Assembly (NCBI GenBank): GCA_016713235.1
Contig: JADJPN010000001.1
Coordinates: 760,308-824,307 of the forward strand
Direction of reading: 5' to 3'
DNA: 64,000 nucleotides
From: Hyphomicrobiales bacterium
Lineage (GTDB): Bacteria > Pseudomonadota > Alphaproteobacteria > Rhizobiales > Xanthobacteraceae
The translations under genes were made by a program, and so were the position numbers. Position 1 is the first letter of the stretch. Every line of letters starts with the position of its first letter. The notes beneath the pieces were generated by a model that saw only the letters and a program-made list of their open reading frames with translations, did not search any database and was not told the origin of the DNA. Shown here one piece after another: positions 38,067 to 47,271 of the stretch.

Positions 38067-38947
38067 GCGCAAAGATTCTCGACGGCAAGACGATTGCGGA
38101 TGCGCTGCGCGGACAAGTGGCGCAGGAGGCTGCGAAGATTTCCGCGAAACTGGGGCGCAAGCCGGGGCTGGCCGCCGTGCTGGTCGGCGAAGATCCGGCA
38201 AGCCAGGCCTATGTAAAGAGCAAGGCAAAAGCCACGAACGAAGCCGGCATGGTTTCGTTCGAGCATCGACTGCCGGGAAGCGCTTCCGAGCAGGATTTGC
38301 TGGCGCTGATCGCGAAGCTGAATGCCGATAACGCAGTAGACGGCATTCTGGTCCAGCTTCCGTTGCCGAAGCAGATCGATACCGCGCGCGTGATCGAGGC
38401 GGTCGATCCCGCCAAGGACGTCGACGGCTTTCATCCGCTGAATGCAGGAAAACTTGCGACGGGATTGCCTTCGCTCGTTCCCGGCACGCCCTTGGGCTGC
38501 ATCATCATGGCAAAGAAGGCGCACGGCTCGCTCGCCGGTCTCGATGCCGTCGTGGTCGGGCGCTCGAACATCGTCGGCAAGCCGCTCGCGCAGCTCCTGA
38601 TCGCGGAAAGCGCGACGGTGACGGTCGCGCATTCGAAGACGAAAGACTTGAAAGAAGTCTGCCGCCGCGCGGATCTTTTGTGTGTCGCGATCGGTAAACC
38701 GGAATTCGTCAAGGCCGATTGGATCAAGCCGGGCGCGACGGTGATCGATGTCGGCATCAATCGCGTGCAGGGCGCGGACGGGAAGAACAAACTCGTCGGC
38801 GATGTCGCTTACGAAGAAGCGCTGGGCGTAGCGGGATGGATCACGCCGGTGCCGGGCGGCGTCGGCCGCATGACGGTTGCGTGCTTGCTCGTGAATACGT
38901 TGCGCGCGGCGGCGGCGCGGGCGGGCTTGGAAGCGCCTGCGCTTTAA
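38063..38947 (+). CDS. folD: Methylenetetrahydrofolate dehydrogenase/cyclohydrolase
   Basis: Interconverts 5,10-methylene- and 10-formyl-tetrahydrofolate, feeding purine synthesis and formyl-Met-tRNA. 294 residues. Motifs: VLVGEDPASQAYVKSKAKA with the catalytic lysine, DGILVQLPLP, PAKDVDGFHP, VVVGRSNIVGKPLAQLL for NADP and TPVPGGVGRMT. GTG start coupled to the DUF167 gene. Its TAA interlocks with the convergent acetyltransferase stop (TTAA, 38944-38947). Confidence 0.96.
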   Translation: MSAKILDGKTIADALRGQVAQEAAKISAKLGRKPGLAAVLVGEDPASQAYVKSKAKATNEAGMVSFEHRLPGSASEQDLLALIAKLNADNAVDGILVQLPLPKQIDTARVIEAVDPAKDVDGFHPLNAGKLATGLPSLVPGTPLGCIIMAKKAHGSLAGLDAVVVGRSNIVGKPLAQLLIAESATVTVAHSKTKDLKEVCRRADLLCVAIGKPEFVKADWIKPGATVIDVGINRVQGADGKNKLVGDVAYEEALGVAGWITPVPGGVGRMTVACLLVNTLRAAAARAGLEAPAL

Positions 38948-39453
38948 CGCGCCCAGCCGAACGCGACTTTATCGAGCACCTTGTTGCCGAAGCGCTCAGT
39001 CGAGCGCGCGATCGGCTTGCCGCCGAGCGAGCGATAGAAATTCATCGCCGGTTCGTTATCGGAAAGCGCCCACACCACGAGGCTGGACTGGCCCGACTGG
39101 ATCAGATCGCGCTTGGCGGTGGTGAAGAGGCGGCTGCCGAACCCGAGACCCTGATATTCGGGCTTCAGGTACAGCTCATAGACTTCGCCGGTGTAAGGCA
39201 GGCTTTTCGCGCGGTTGCGGCCATAGTTCGCGTAGCCCGCGACCTCGTCGCCGAAGTTCAAAAGCACGATCCGGGAGCCGCGCCGGATTGCCGCATCCCA
39301 CCAGGAAGGCCCACGGCGCTGCACGAGCTTCTCGAGCTCCGGCCCCGGAATCATGCCCCGGTAGGCGGACGTCCACGCTTCGTCATGCGTTTCCGCCAGC
39401 GCTACCGCATCTTCGGAGCGCGCGCGGCGAAGTTCGATCAGGACCGTGCTCAT
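38944..39453 (-). CDS. GNAT-family N-acetyltransferase
   Basis: 169 residues. GNAT fold: N-terminal IELRRARSEDAVALAETHDEAW, acetyl-CoA motif LKPEYQGLGFGSRLFTTAKRDL (the Q/RxxGxG/A form) and WALSDNEPAMNFYRSLGGKPIA, typical of the family. Substrate unknown. The ATG at 39453 is preferred to one at 39489. The 119-bp gap to typA holds no recognisable element. Confidence 0.9.
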   Translation of the reverse strand: MSTVLIELRRARSEDAVALAETHDEAWTSAYRGMIPGPELEKLVQRRGPSWWDAAIRRGSRIVLLNFGDEVAGYANYGRNRAKSLPYTGEVYELYLKPEYQGLGFGSRLFTTAKRDLIQSGQSSLVVWALSDNEPAMNFYRSLGGKPIARSTERFGNKVLDKVAFGWAR

Positions 39454-39572
39454 GGCCCCAATCGAAACAGGGTGAGGCCCCCGTTTCAAGCGTTTCGTTA
39501 ATGAGAGGTTAACTTATCCGCTAAAGCGCGGCGGATTGGCCACACTCAGGCGGCTACCTGTCCCAAAATGAA

Positions 39573-41402
39573 TCAGGCGGCGTTATCGGCCTCGCGCTTG
39601 CGCTCTTCGCGTTTGCGATCGTTCGGGTCGAGCATGATCTTGCGGAGCCGAATCGATTTCGGCGTGATCTCGACGAGTTCATCCTCACCGATATAAGCGA
39701 GCGCCTTTTCCAGCGTCATGCTGATCGGCGGCGTGAGGCGCACCGCTTCGTCCTTCGACTGCGTGCGGATGTTGGTGAGCTTCTTGCCCTTCAGCACGTT
39801 CACTTCGAGATCGTTGTCGCGCGTGTGCTCGCCGACGATCATGCCGCGATACACTTTCCAGCCCGGCTCGATCATCATCGGACCGCGGTCTTCCAGATTC
39901 CAGAGTGCGTAAGCGACCGCTTCGCCCTGATCGTTCGAGATCAGAACACCGTTGCGGCGGCCCGCGATGTCGCCCTTGTACGGCGCGTAAGCATGGAAGA
40001 TGCGGTTGAGCACGGCGGTGCCGCGCGTGTCGGTGAGCAATTCGTTCTGATAGCCGAGCAGGCCGCGCGTCGGCACGTGAAACACGAGACGAAGCCGATT
40101 GCCACCGGAAGGACGCATATCCATCAAGTCGCCGCGGCGCTCGGAGAGCTTCTGCACGACGACGCCGGAGTGCTCCTCGTCAACGTCGATCACGACCTCT
40201 TCGATCGGCTCCATCGTTTCGCCGGTCGCTTCATCTTTCGACAGCACGACTCTTGGGCGTGCAACGGAAAGTTCGAATCCTTCGCGGCGCATGGTTTCGA
40301 TGAGAATGCCGAGCTGCAATTCGCCACGGCCCGCGACTTCATAAGAATCCTTGCCGGTGCTTTCCGCGATTTTCAGCGCGATATTGCCCTCGGCTTCGCG
40401 GAACAGGCGGTCGCGGATCATGCGGCTCGTGACCTTGTCGCCCTCGGTGCCGGCGAGCGGCGAGTCATTGACGCGGAAGGTCATGGCCAGCGTCGGCGGA
40501 TCGATCGGCTGCGCCGCGATCGCTTCGGTCACTTCCGGCGCGCAAATGGTGTCGGCGACGTTCGCCTGCGTGAGGCCCGCGATGGCGACGATATCGCCTG
40601 CGCTGGCTTCATCGACCGGTTGCCGCTCAAGGCCACGGAACGCGAGCACCTTGGTGATGCGGCCGTTCTCGAGCACCTTGCCGTCGCGCGAAAGCACTTT
40701 CACGGTCTGGTTTGGTTTCACGGTGCCGGCCGTGATGCGGCCGGTGAGAATGCGGCCCAGATAGGGGTTCGCTTCGAGAATGGTGGCCAACATCTTGAAC
40801 TCGCCGGCTTCCACTTTCGGCTCCGGCACATGCTTCACGACCAGCTCGAACAGCGGCGTCATCGAATCTTTGGGGCCTTCGAGCGACGGCGCCATCCAGC
40901 CTTCCTTGGCCGAGCCGTAAAGGATCGGGAAGTCGAGCTGTTCTTCGGTCGCGTCCAGCGCCGCGAACAGATCAAAAACTTCGCCCGCGACTACGTTGGC
41001 GCGGGCGTCCGGACGATCAACCTTGTTGATGGCAACGATGGGCTTCAGCCCCATCTTGAGTGCTTTGGACACCACGAACTTAATCTACAACAACAAACCT
41101 TCGGCGGCGTCGACCAGAACGATCACGCCATCGACCATATTGAGAATGCGCTCCACCTCGCCGCCGAAATCGGCGTGGCCCGGCGTATCGACGATATTGA
41201 TGCGGATGTCGTTCCAGAGGATCGAGGTGGCTTTCGCAAGAATGGTAATGCCGCGCTCGCGCTCGAGATCGTTCGAGTCCATCGCGCGCTCGGTGACTTT
41301 CTCGTTCGAGCGGAAGGTGCCTGCCTGTTGCAGGAGGCGGTCGACCAGCGTGGTTTTGCCATGGTCGACGTGCGCGATGATCGCGATGTTACGAAGTTTC
41401 AT
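39573..41402 (-). CDS. typA: Translational GTPase TypA/BipA, internal stop block
   Basis: Ribosome-binding GTPase for stress adaptation and 50S assembly. Reading through, 609 residues, the normal length. G1 is AHVDHGKTTL (10-19), G3 DTPGHADFG (73-81), G4 NKVDRP; EF-Tu-like domain II, EF-G-like domains and the TypA C-terminus follow (ending TLEKALAYIGEDELVEITPKS). Codons 103-107, expected to read PMPQT after AAEG, read LLL-stop-I (TAG at 41085-41087). There is no length change: only these five codons differ. I regard the gene as probably intact in the organism. Confidence 0.88.
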
Positions 41403-41406
41403 AATT

Positions 41407-42612
41407 TTAAGTCCGGAAAATGCGTCGCGGGCCCAATCGGCCCGCGGATTCGCGCCCGTATATAGGGGCCCATAGCCCCTTGGCAACCGGAAGGAAGTTA
41501 ACCCAGACGCCGCCGCCAGGCCCCTCGTAATCCTTGGGCCGGTCGGCGCGGATCATCATCATCTCCCCCAGATTCTCGGCGGTGAGGAGGCCGATGAGGC
41601 GGTCGGAACTATCGGTTGCGCCGACCGCGGGGGCGCGGCTTTCTTGCAGCACCTTGATCGCGCTCTCCAGCGTGGCGCGGGAGGAGACGGTCGGCACTTC
41701 GCCGTCGGTTGCTTCCAGCACCGGGCACATCGGGCCTTTTTCCTTGAGCGCCTTGATCATGGCGTCGCGGGTAAGCACGCCGCGCAGCTTTCCCGCGCCA
41801 TCGACGATGGGGAAATCCTTCTGCGTGGTCTGAATGAGTGCATTGGTCGCTTCGTCGACCGTGGACTGCGTATTGAGCGAGCGGAACTGCGTGATCATCG
41901 CGTCCGATACCAGCGCGCCGCGCGAGACGTCGCGTAACTGCGCGTGACCCGCTTCGGCGGAGGCGGCAAGAAACACGAAGACCGCGATCACGATCAGCAT
42001 CGGGTTGCCGAAAATGCCGAGGATGCCGAACAGAACCGCGAAGCCTTGTCCGACCATCGCCGCGAGTTCGGTCGCGCGGCCGAAGGAGAAGCGCGTGGCG
42101 AGCAGGGCGCGCAGCACGCGGCCGCCGTCCATCGGAAAGGCCGGGATCAAGTTGAAGATCACGAGAAAAATATTCGCGCCGGCGAGCTTCACGACCATCG
42201 AAGTCTTCGGGTCTTCGATGTTCGCAAGCGACTGCACGTCGATGCTGGTCGTGCCGAGATAGGCGATCAGCGCGGCGGCGATCGCGACATTCACGAGTGG
42301 CCCCGCGATCGCGACCACGAATTCCTGATACGGCTTCTCAGGAATGCGCTCGAGCGAAGCGATGCCGCCGAAGGGCCAGAGCGTCACGTCCGGGGTCTTC
42401 ACGCCGAAATAGCGCGCGGCGAAGACGTGTCCGAACTCATGCAAAAGCACGCAGAAGAACAGGAGCGAGATGAAGAGGACGCCTTCCCAGGCTGCTTGCG
42501 TGCCGCCCTGACGGTAATAGGCGTACCAGATCCAGACGAGGAACAGGAGAAACGTGACGTGGATGCGGACGGCGGTGCCGGCAACACGGGCGACGGTCAG
42601 CGACCAGAGCAT
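41407..42612 (-). CDS. Site-2 protease (M50) with CBS pair
   Basis: 401-residue intramembrane zinc metalloprotease. The zinc motif HEFGH lies at residues 58-62 and the third ligand Asp162 in NLIPAFPMDGGR. About six membrane segments cover residues 15-225, then two CBS domains (about 230-285 with LIQTTQKDFPIVDGAGKLRG, and 295-355 with APAVGATDSSDRLIGLLT). CBS pairs usually sense adenylates. Family members cut membrane-tethered regulators; the target here is unknown. It ends 4 bp before typA. Confidence 0.92.
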   Translation of the reverse strand: MLWSLTVARVAGTAVRIHVTFLLFLVWIWYAYYRQGGTQAAWEGVLFISLLFFCVLLHEFGHVFAARYFGVKTPDVTLWPFGGIASLERIPEKPYQEFVVAIAGPLVNVAIAAALIAYLGTTSIDVQSLANIEDPKTSMVVKLAGANIFLVIFNLIPAFPMDGGRVLRALLATRFSFGRATELAAMVGQGFAVLFGILGIFGNPMLIVIAVFVFLAASAEAGHAQLRDVSRGALVSDAMITQFRSLNTQSTVDEATNALIQTTQKDFPIVDGAGKLRGVLTRDAMIKALKEKGPMCPVLEATDGEVPTVSSRATLESAIKVLQESRAPAVGATDSSDRLIGLLTAENLGEMMMIRADRPKDYEGPGGGVWVNFLPVAKGLWAPIYGRESAGRLGPRRIFRT

Positions 42613-42669
42613 AGCGGACTTCCTCGCGGGAATATCCGCTTAAGATAGAGCGTATCGCGGGCCGCGCAA

Positions 42670-42885
42670 TCAGCCGGCGATTTTGCGGCCGAGCTTGTAG
42701 ATGCCGAAGGCAATCAATACGCCGATGGCGGCGCCCAACCCGAGCACGATATTGCGCTCGCTGCCGGGGTTCTCGGGGGCTCCATAATAGGCAAAGAACA
42801 GCGCCATCATCGCGCCGCTCGACGCCGCGCCGGCCAGAATGCCGATCAGACAGACGAGCAATCCGACGATCTTGCGCGCGGTCAT
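42670..42885 (-). CDS. Small two-TM hypothetical protein
   Basis: 71 residues, two hydrophobic segments (about 5-31 and 47-64) separated by YGAPENPGSERN, with a basic end KLGRKIAG. I do not recognise the family. The start ATG overlaps the argG stop (ATGA, 42882-42885), which supports it as a real, co-translated gene. Confidence 0.7.
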   Translation of the reverse strand: MTARKIVGLLVCLIGILAGAASSGAMMALFFAYYGAPENPGSERNIVLGLGAAIGVLIAFGIYKLGRKIAG

Positions 42886-44102
42886 TTTTTCTTGTTGCGG
42901 CTCGCCAGCGTGCGCAAGCGAAGTGCGTTGAGCTTGATAAAGCCTTCGGCGTCCTTCTGGTCGTAGGCGCCCTTGTCGTCTTCGAAGGTGACGAGCGTCG
43001 AGGAGTAGAGCGACTTCGGTGAGGCACGGCCGGCCATCAACACGTTGCCCTTGTAGAGCTTCAGCGTGACTTCGCCTTCGACATGTTCCTGGCTCTTGTC
43101 GATCAAGGCTTGCAGCATCTCGCGCTCCGGCGCGAACCAGAAGCCGTTGTAAATCAGCTCCGCATAGCGCGGCATGATTTCGTCTTTGAGATGCGCGGCA
43201 CCGCGGTCGAGCGTGATGCTCTCGATCGCGCGATGCGCGGCAAGCAAGATCGTGCCGCCCGGCGTTTCGTACACGCCGCGCGATTTCATGCCGACGAAGC
43301 GGTTCTCGACGAGATCGAGGCGGCCGATGCCGTTGTCGTGGCCGAGTTCGTTGAGCTTGGTCAGCAGCGACGCGGGCGAGAGCTTCTCGCCGTCGATGGA
43401 AACGGGATCGCCGCGCTCAAATCCGATCTTTACCGTCGTCGGCTTGTCGGGCGCTTCCATCGGCGAGATGGTGCGCTGGAACACGATGTTCGGTGCTTCG
43501 ACGTTCGGGTCTTCCAGCACCTTGCCTTCCGAAGAGGAGTGCAAAAGATTTGCGTCGACCGAGAAGGGTGCTTCGCCTTCCTTGTCCTTGGTGATGGTGA
43601 TCTGGTGGTTGCGCGCGAAGGTGAGCAGGTCTTCGCGGCCCTTGAATTCCCATTCGCGCCACGGCGCAATGATCTTGATGCCGGGCTCGAGCGCGTAATA
43701 GCCAAGCTCGAAGCGGACCTGATCGTTGCCTTTGCCGGTCGCGCCATGGCTAACGGCATCCGCACCGGTCTTGCGCGCGATCTCGATCTGCTTCTTCGCG
43801 ATCAGGGGACGCGCGATCGAGGTGCCGAGAAGATAGAGGCCTTCGTACTGAGCGTTGGCGCGAAACATCGGGAAGACGTAGTCGCGCACGAATTCCTCGC
43901 GCACGTCCTCGATGAAGATGTTTTCTTCCTTGATGCCGGCGCGCAGCGCCTTTTCGCGCGCGGGCGCGAGTTCGCCGCCCTGGCCGAGATCGGCGGTGAA
44001 GGTCACCACCTCGCAGTTATAGGTCGTTTGCAGCCACTTCAGGATGATCGAGGTGTCGAGGCCGCCGGAATAGGCGAGCACGACCTTCTTTACGTTCTTC
44101 AT
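42882..44102 (-). CDS. argG: Argininosuccinate synthase
   Basis: Joins citrulline and aspartate with ATP in arginine synthesis. 406 residues. The P-loop-like pyrophosphatase motif is VLAYSGGLDTS at the N-terminus, followed by FTADLGQG, SHGATGKGNDQVRFEL, APWREWEF and FVGMKSRGVYETPGG. Divergent from the DsbA-like gene with a 128-bp gap. Codons and frame are intact. Confidence 0.97.
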   Translation of the reverse strand: MKNVKKVVLAYSGGLDTSIILKWLQTTYNCEVVTFTADLGQGGELAPAREKALRAGIKEENIFIEDVREEFVRDYVFPMFRANAQYEGLYLLGTSIARPLIAKKQIEIARKTGADAVSHGATGKGNDQVRFELGYYALEPGIKIIAPWREWEFKGREDLLTFARNHQITITKDKEGEAPFSVDANLLHSSSEGKVLEDPNVEAPNIVFQRTISPMEAPDKPTTVKIGFERGDPVSIDGEKLSPASLLTKLNELGHDNGIGRLDLVENRFVGMKSRGVYETPGGTILLAAHRAIESITLDRGAAHLKDEIMPRYAELIYNGFWFAPEREMLQALIDKSQEHVEGEVTLKLYKGNVLMAGRASPKSLYSSTLVTFEDDKGAYDQKDAEGFIKLNALRLRTLASRNKKK

Positions 44103-44230
44103 TTTGCGCCCGTGGTAGGGAATTTTCGCTGTTATATGCGGCCCATCGGCATTCGCAAGGTTGTTGCTTTTGCGCTCGCGGACACGCGCATTAACGCTAT
44201 TCTTGCGCCGAGAATCGGACGAAAAAGCCC

Positions 44231-44920
44231 GTGGCCAAAATCGATTTCTTCTACGAATTCGCCTCGACCTATTCGTACCTTGCCGCGATGCGGATCGACG
44301 ATCTCGCGCTCGATTACGATGTCGACGTGAACTGGCGGCCGTTTCTGCTCGGTCCGATCTTCAAGGCGCAGGGCTGGGATACGTCGCCCTTCAATGTCTA
44401 TCCGGACAAGGGCCGCTACATGCGCCGCGATCTGGAGCGGCTATGCGAGGCGCAGGGCTTGCCGAAGTTCAAAATGCCGAAGGCGTTTCCGGCGCATTCC
44501 ATCCTGCCGTCGCGGGTCGCGCTTTGCCTGAAGGGCGAGATGCGCGCGGCGTTCACGCGCGAAGCCTACAACGCGGAATTTGCCCACGGCGCGGACGTCG
44601 CCGATCCGAAAGTGATCGAGAAAGTCTTGAAGGGGCTTGGTGAAGACCCGGCGAAGATCTTCGAGAAAGTGAATACGCAACCGGTCAAGGACGCGCTGCG
44701 CGCAGACACGGAAGCGGCGCAGAAGTTCAAGATATTCGGTGCGCCGGCTTTCGTTACCGAAGACAACGAATTGTTCTGGGGTAACGATCGGCTGGAAGCG
44801 GCGATGGCGTGGGCGGCGAAATCGGGATTCTGCAATGATCCTGTCCGAAAACCGGTTTTCCGTTTTCGGGATCACGCACTCTTCCATCTGCCCGCTTTGC
44901 GGCCCGCGATCAGCCAGTAG
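44231..44920 (+). CDS. DsbA-fold 2-hydroxychromene-2-carboxylate isomerase-like protein
   Basis: 229 residues of the DsbA/HCCA-isomerase (kappa GST-like) family. The start IDFFYEFASTYSYLAAMRIDDLA, the WRPFLLGPIFKAQGW segment and the cis-proline loop FGAPAFVTEDNELFWGNDRLEA are typical. In place of a CxxC it has the catalytic serine/tyrosine region of the isomerase group, which uses glutathione. The start is GTG. The real family end is near WAAK (about residue 199); beyond it the frame runs through a palindromic repeat and into the next gene's 3' end, adding about 30 foreign residues. Confidence 0.85.
   Translation: MAKIDFFYEFASTYSYLAAMRIDDLALDYDVDVNWRPFLLGPIFKAQGWDTSPFNVYPDKGRYMRRDLERLCEAQGLPKFKMPKAFPAHSILPSRVALCLKGEMRAAFTREAYNAEFAHGADVADPKVIEKVLKGLGEDPAKIFEKVNTQPVKDALRADTEAAQKFKIFGAPAFVTEDNELFWGNDRLEAAMAWAAKSGFCNDPVRKPVFRFRDHALFHLPALRPAISQ
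44831..44878. repeat. Dispersed palindromic repeat, copy 4 (translated)
   Basis: Same family as 3825 and 24114, with CCGAAAACCGG and TTTTCGGGATC conserved. It is read in frame as the tail of the DsbA-like protein (NDPVRKPVFRFRDHA) and contains the TGA of the convergent gene (44872-44874). Confidence 0.82.
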
Positions 44921-45312
44921 ACGAAGCCGGCGATAATCCCGGCGGCAGTCGGCCATTGCAGTTCCAGCGTGATCGGTACGACCGGGCCGTTGCCGGCAAT
45001 ACGTGCGCTCACATCCGTCATGAAATAAGCGAGCGCGCCGATCAGCGCGCCGGCGATCGCATAATAAAGCACCGAGCGCAGCGAGAGCATCTCCGCGGCG
45101 AGGATGGCAACAAAGGATGGCGCGAAAACATAAAACGGTGTCACCACGCCGGCTGCGCCGCCGAAGAACAGAAGCAAAAGCGCAAATTCCGGTGCGCCCC
45201 TTAGCTCCGGAATCTCCGGCGCGATCAGGCCGTAAGCGATCGTTACGGCGGCGACCATGCAGGAGATGAGGAAAGCGAAGGCAATGACGATGGAGCGTAA
45301 GAGCAGCGTCAT
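44872..45312 (-). CDS. Four-TM hypothetical membrane protein
   Basis: 146 residues with four hydrophobic segments (about 5-28, 40-65, 68-95, 118-138) and short polar loops, ending LIAGRKAGRWKSA. I do not recognise a named family. It follows rlmN by 3 bp on the same strand, so it is likely co-transcribed. Its stop codon is supplied by palindromic repeat copy 4 and its end overlaps the DsbA-like frame by 49 bases. Confidence 0.72.
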   Translation of the reverse strand: MTLLLRSIVIAFAFLISCMVAAVTIAYGLIAPEIPELRGAPEFALLLLFFGGAAGVVTPFYVFAPSFVAILAAEMLSLRSVLYYAIAGALIGALAYFMTDVSARIAGNGPVVPITLELQWPTAAGIIAGFVYWLIAGRKAGRWKSA

Positions 45313-45315
45313 CGA

Positions 45316-46479
45316 TCAGTCTGTCATCGCCATGGCGCGGAGCGCCATGCGCTCGCGTGCGGAAAGTTTCTGGGTTTCGGATTTCAACTGGCCGCAGGCG
45401 GCGAGGATATCGCGGCCGCGCGGCGTGCGCACGGGGCTCGCATAGCCCGCGTTGAACACGATTTCGGAAAACTGCTCGATCGTTTCCCAGTCGGAGCATT
45501 CGTACTTTGTGCCGGGCCACGGATTGAAGGGAATGAGATTGATCTTGGCCGGAATGCCTTTGAGCAACCGCACGAGTTCCTTGGCATCGCCCGGCGTATC
45601 GTTCACGTCTTTCAGCATCACATATTCGAACGTGATGCGGCGCGAGTTCGAGGCGCCCGGATAGGCGCGGCAGGCATCCAGCAATTCCTTGATTGGATAC
45701 TTTTTGTTGAGCGGCACCAGTTCGTCGCGCAGATCGTCGCGCGTCGCGTGCAGCGAAATCGCGAGCATCGCGCCGACTTCATTTCCAAGATGTTCGATCT
45801 CCGGCACGACGCCGGAGGTGGAAACCGTGATGCGGCGCTTGCCGATCGAAATCCCCTGATCGTCGGAGATGGTCGCGATCGCGTTTTTGACGCCGTCGAA
45901 ATTATAAAGCGGCTCGCCCATGCCCATGAAAACGAGATTGGTGACGAGGCGCGGCGCGTTTTGCTCCGATGCCGTGCCCTCGGCGCGGGTCATGCCGGGC
46001 CATTCGCCGAGGCGATCGCGCGCTATCATGATCTGCGCGACGATTTCCGAAGCGTGCAGATTGCGCACCAGCCGCTGCGTGCCGGTGTGGCAGAAAGAGC
46101 AATTCAGCGTGCAGCCGACCTGGCTCGAAATGCAGAGCGTGCCGCGGTCGCTTTCGGGAATGTAAACCGCCTCGATGTCGTGCGGCTTTTCTCCGGGCGT
46201 GTCGGCGGGAAGACGAATGAGCCACTTGCGCGTGCCGTCGGAAGATACCTGTTCGACCACGACTTCGGGGCGATCGAGCGTGAACATTTCGCCAAGCTGG
46301 GCGCGCAATCCTTTCGAGACATTCGTCATCGCGTCGAAGTCGCGTGCGCCGCGGAAGTAAATCCAGTGCCAGAGTTGCGAGACGCGCATCTTGCGCTCGC
46401 GTTCCGGCACGCCGGCTTCGCCGAGCGCTTCGGCGAGTTGCGTACGATTCAGTCCTGCGAGCGAGCGTTTCACGAGCAT
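45316..46479 (-). CDS. rlmN: Dual-specificity rRNA/tRNA m2A methyltransferase RlmN
   Basis: Radical-SAM enzyme methylating C2 of A2503 in 23S rRNA and A37 of some tRNAs. 387 residues. The N-terminal recognition domain includes RVSQLWHWIYFRGARDFDAM. The cluster motif is CTLNCSFC after CISSQVG, and the SAM-binding GMGEPLYNFDGV follows. A conserved cysteine late in the chain (ILAACGQL) is the methyl-carrying residue. It overlaps the IalB-like gene by 10 bases. Confidence 0.97.
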   Translation of the reverse strand: MLVKRSLAGLNRTQLAEALGEAGVPERERKMRVSQLWHWIYFRGARDFDAMTNVSKGLRAQLGEMFTLDRPEVVVEQVSSDGTRKWLIRLPADTPGEKPHDIEAVYIPESDRGTLCISSQVGCTLNCSFCHTGTQRLVRNLHASEIVAQIMIARDRLGEWPGMTRAEGTASEQNAPRLVTNLVFMGMGEPLYNFDGVKNAIATISDDQGISIGKRRITVSTSGVVPEIEHLGNEVGAMLAISLHATRDDLRDELVPLNKKYPIKELLDACRAYPGASNSRRITFEYVMLKDVNDTPGDAKELVRLLKGIPAKINLIPFNPWPGTKYECSDWETIEQFSEIVFNAGYASPVRTPRGRDILAACGQLKSETQKLSARERMALRAMAMTD

Positions 46480-47089
46480 TCTTTCGCGACACGTTCGAGG
46501 GCTTGCGACAGGCCGGTGAGCGAGTAACGATCCGTGGTGACGGCGCCTCTCGCGGGCGTCAGCTTCAGCGTGATCTCGTTATCTTTCTTCAAAGCGTCGA
46601 GGAGCTTCGGCTCGTTGGCCGGGTCTTTAATCCAAAGACCGTGGCCTTTCACGTACATCGGAAAGCTCGCGCCGCCCGCGGTCACGGCGATCTCGGCGTC
46701 CTTTTCAGCGGCATGCCGGTCATGATGCTGATCTCGTTCGATAGCTTGTCGTTCGGCCGCGTGGTCACGAAGAAGTACGCGGGATCACGCCTCACGTTCA
46801 CGGGCTGGCGTTCTTTGGGCTGCGTCAGCGCGAAGCAAGTTTTCGCGGTTCTGTTTACGTAGACGCCCCAGTCGCCGTATTGCGCGATCAACACGGGCGT
46901 GCCTGGCGTTGTCTTCCTCTGTTCGGCTTTTGGCGCTTCTTTCTTCGGGGTCTCTTTTTTCTCCGGCGCTTTTTTAGGCGCGGTCCTTACCGGCACTTTC
47001 TTCTGGCCGTCCTGCGCAGCGGAATGCATCGCTCCGGCCGAGGCGAGAGCTGCACCAAGAAGCGCGGCAAAGACCAGACGAGACTTCAT
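46470..47089 (-). CDS. Invasion-associated locus B (IalB) family protein, frameshift
   Basis: Exported protein of the IalB family. Signal peptide FAALLGAALASAGAMHSAAQ, a lysine/proline-rich linker (KKAPEKKETPKKEAPKAEQRK), then the domain IAQYGDWGVYVNRTAKTCFALTQPKERQPVN. After MTGMPLK the frame runs to a stop at 46682; one extra A at the run 46702-46705 restores KDAEIAVTAGGASFPMYVKGHGLW and the ending LERVAKECS. Corrected length about 206. Despite the name, such proteins are widespread in non-pathogenic Rhizobiales and their role is unclear. Confidence 0.85.
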
Positions 47090-47271
47090 TTGAATTCCTT
47101 TTTGCCGTTGGGCCGGTTCGGCCCCCGCGACAAACGCCGCTACACAATCTAGAAATAACCGTCTTTTCGGCCCGCTGCCAACAGAGCGGCCAGGGCCGCG
47201 CTTATCTAGGTATCGACGCCGACAAAAGCATGGCGCGCAAAATGCGCTTTGAGTCAGGGACGGAGAAAGCA

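Noticed and set aside
39825..41465. 546-codon frame opposite typA
   Set aside because: Shadow frame; typA family sequence explains the region despite its internal stop.
46470..47089. Virulence locus from the IalB name
   Set aside because: IalB-type proteins are common in free-living Rhizobiales and no other virulence genes are nearby.
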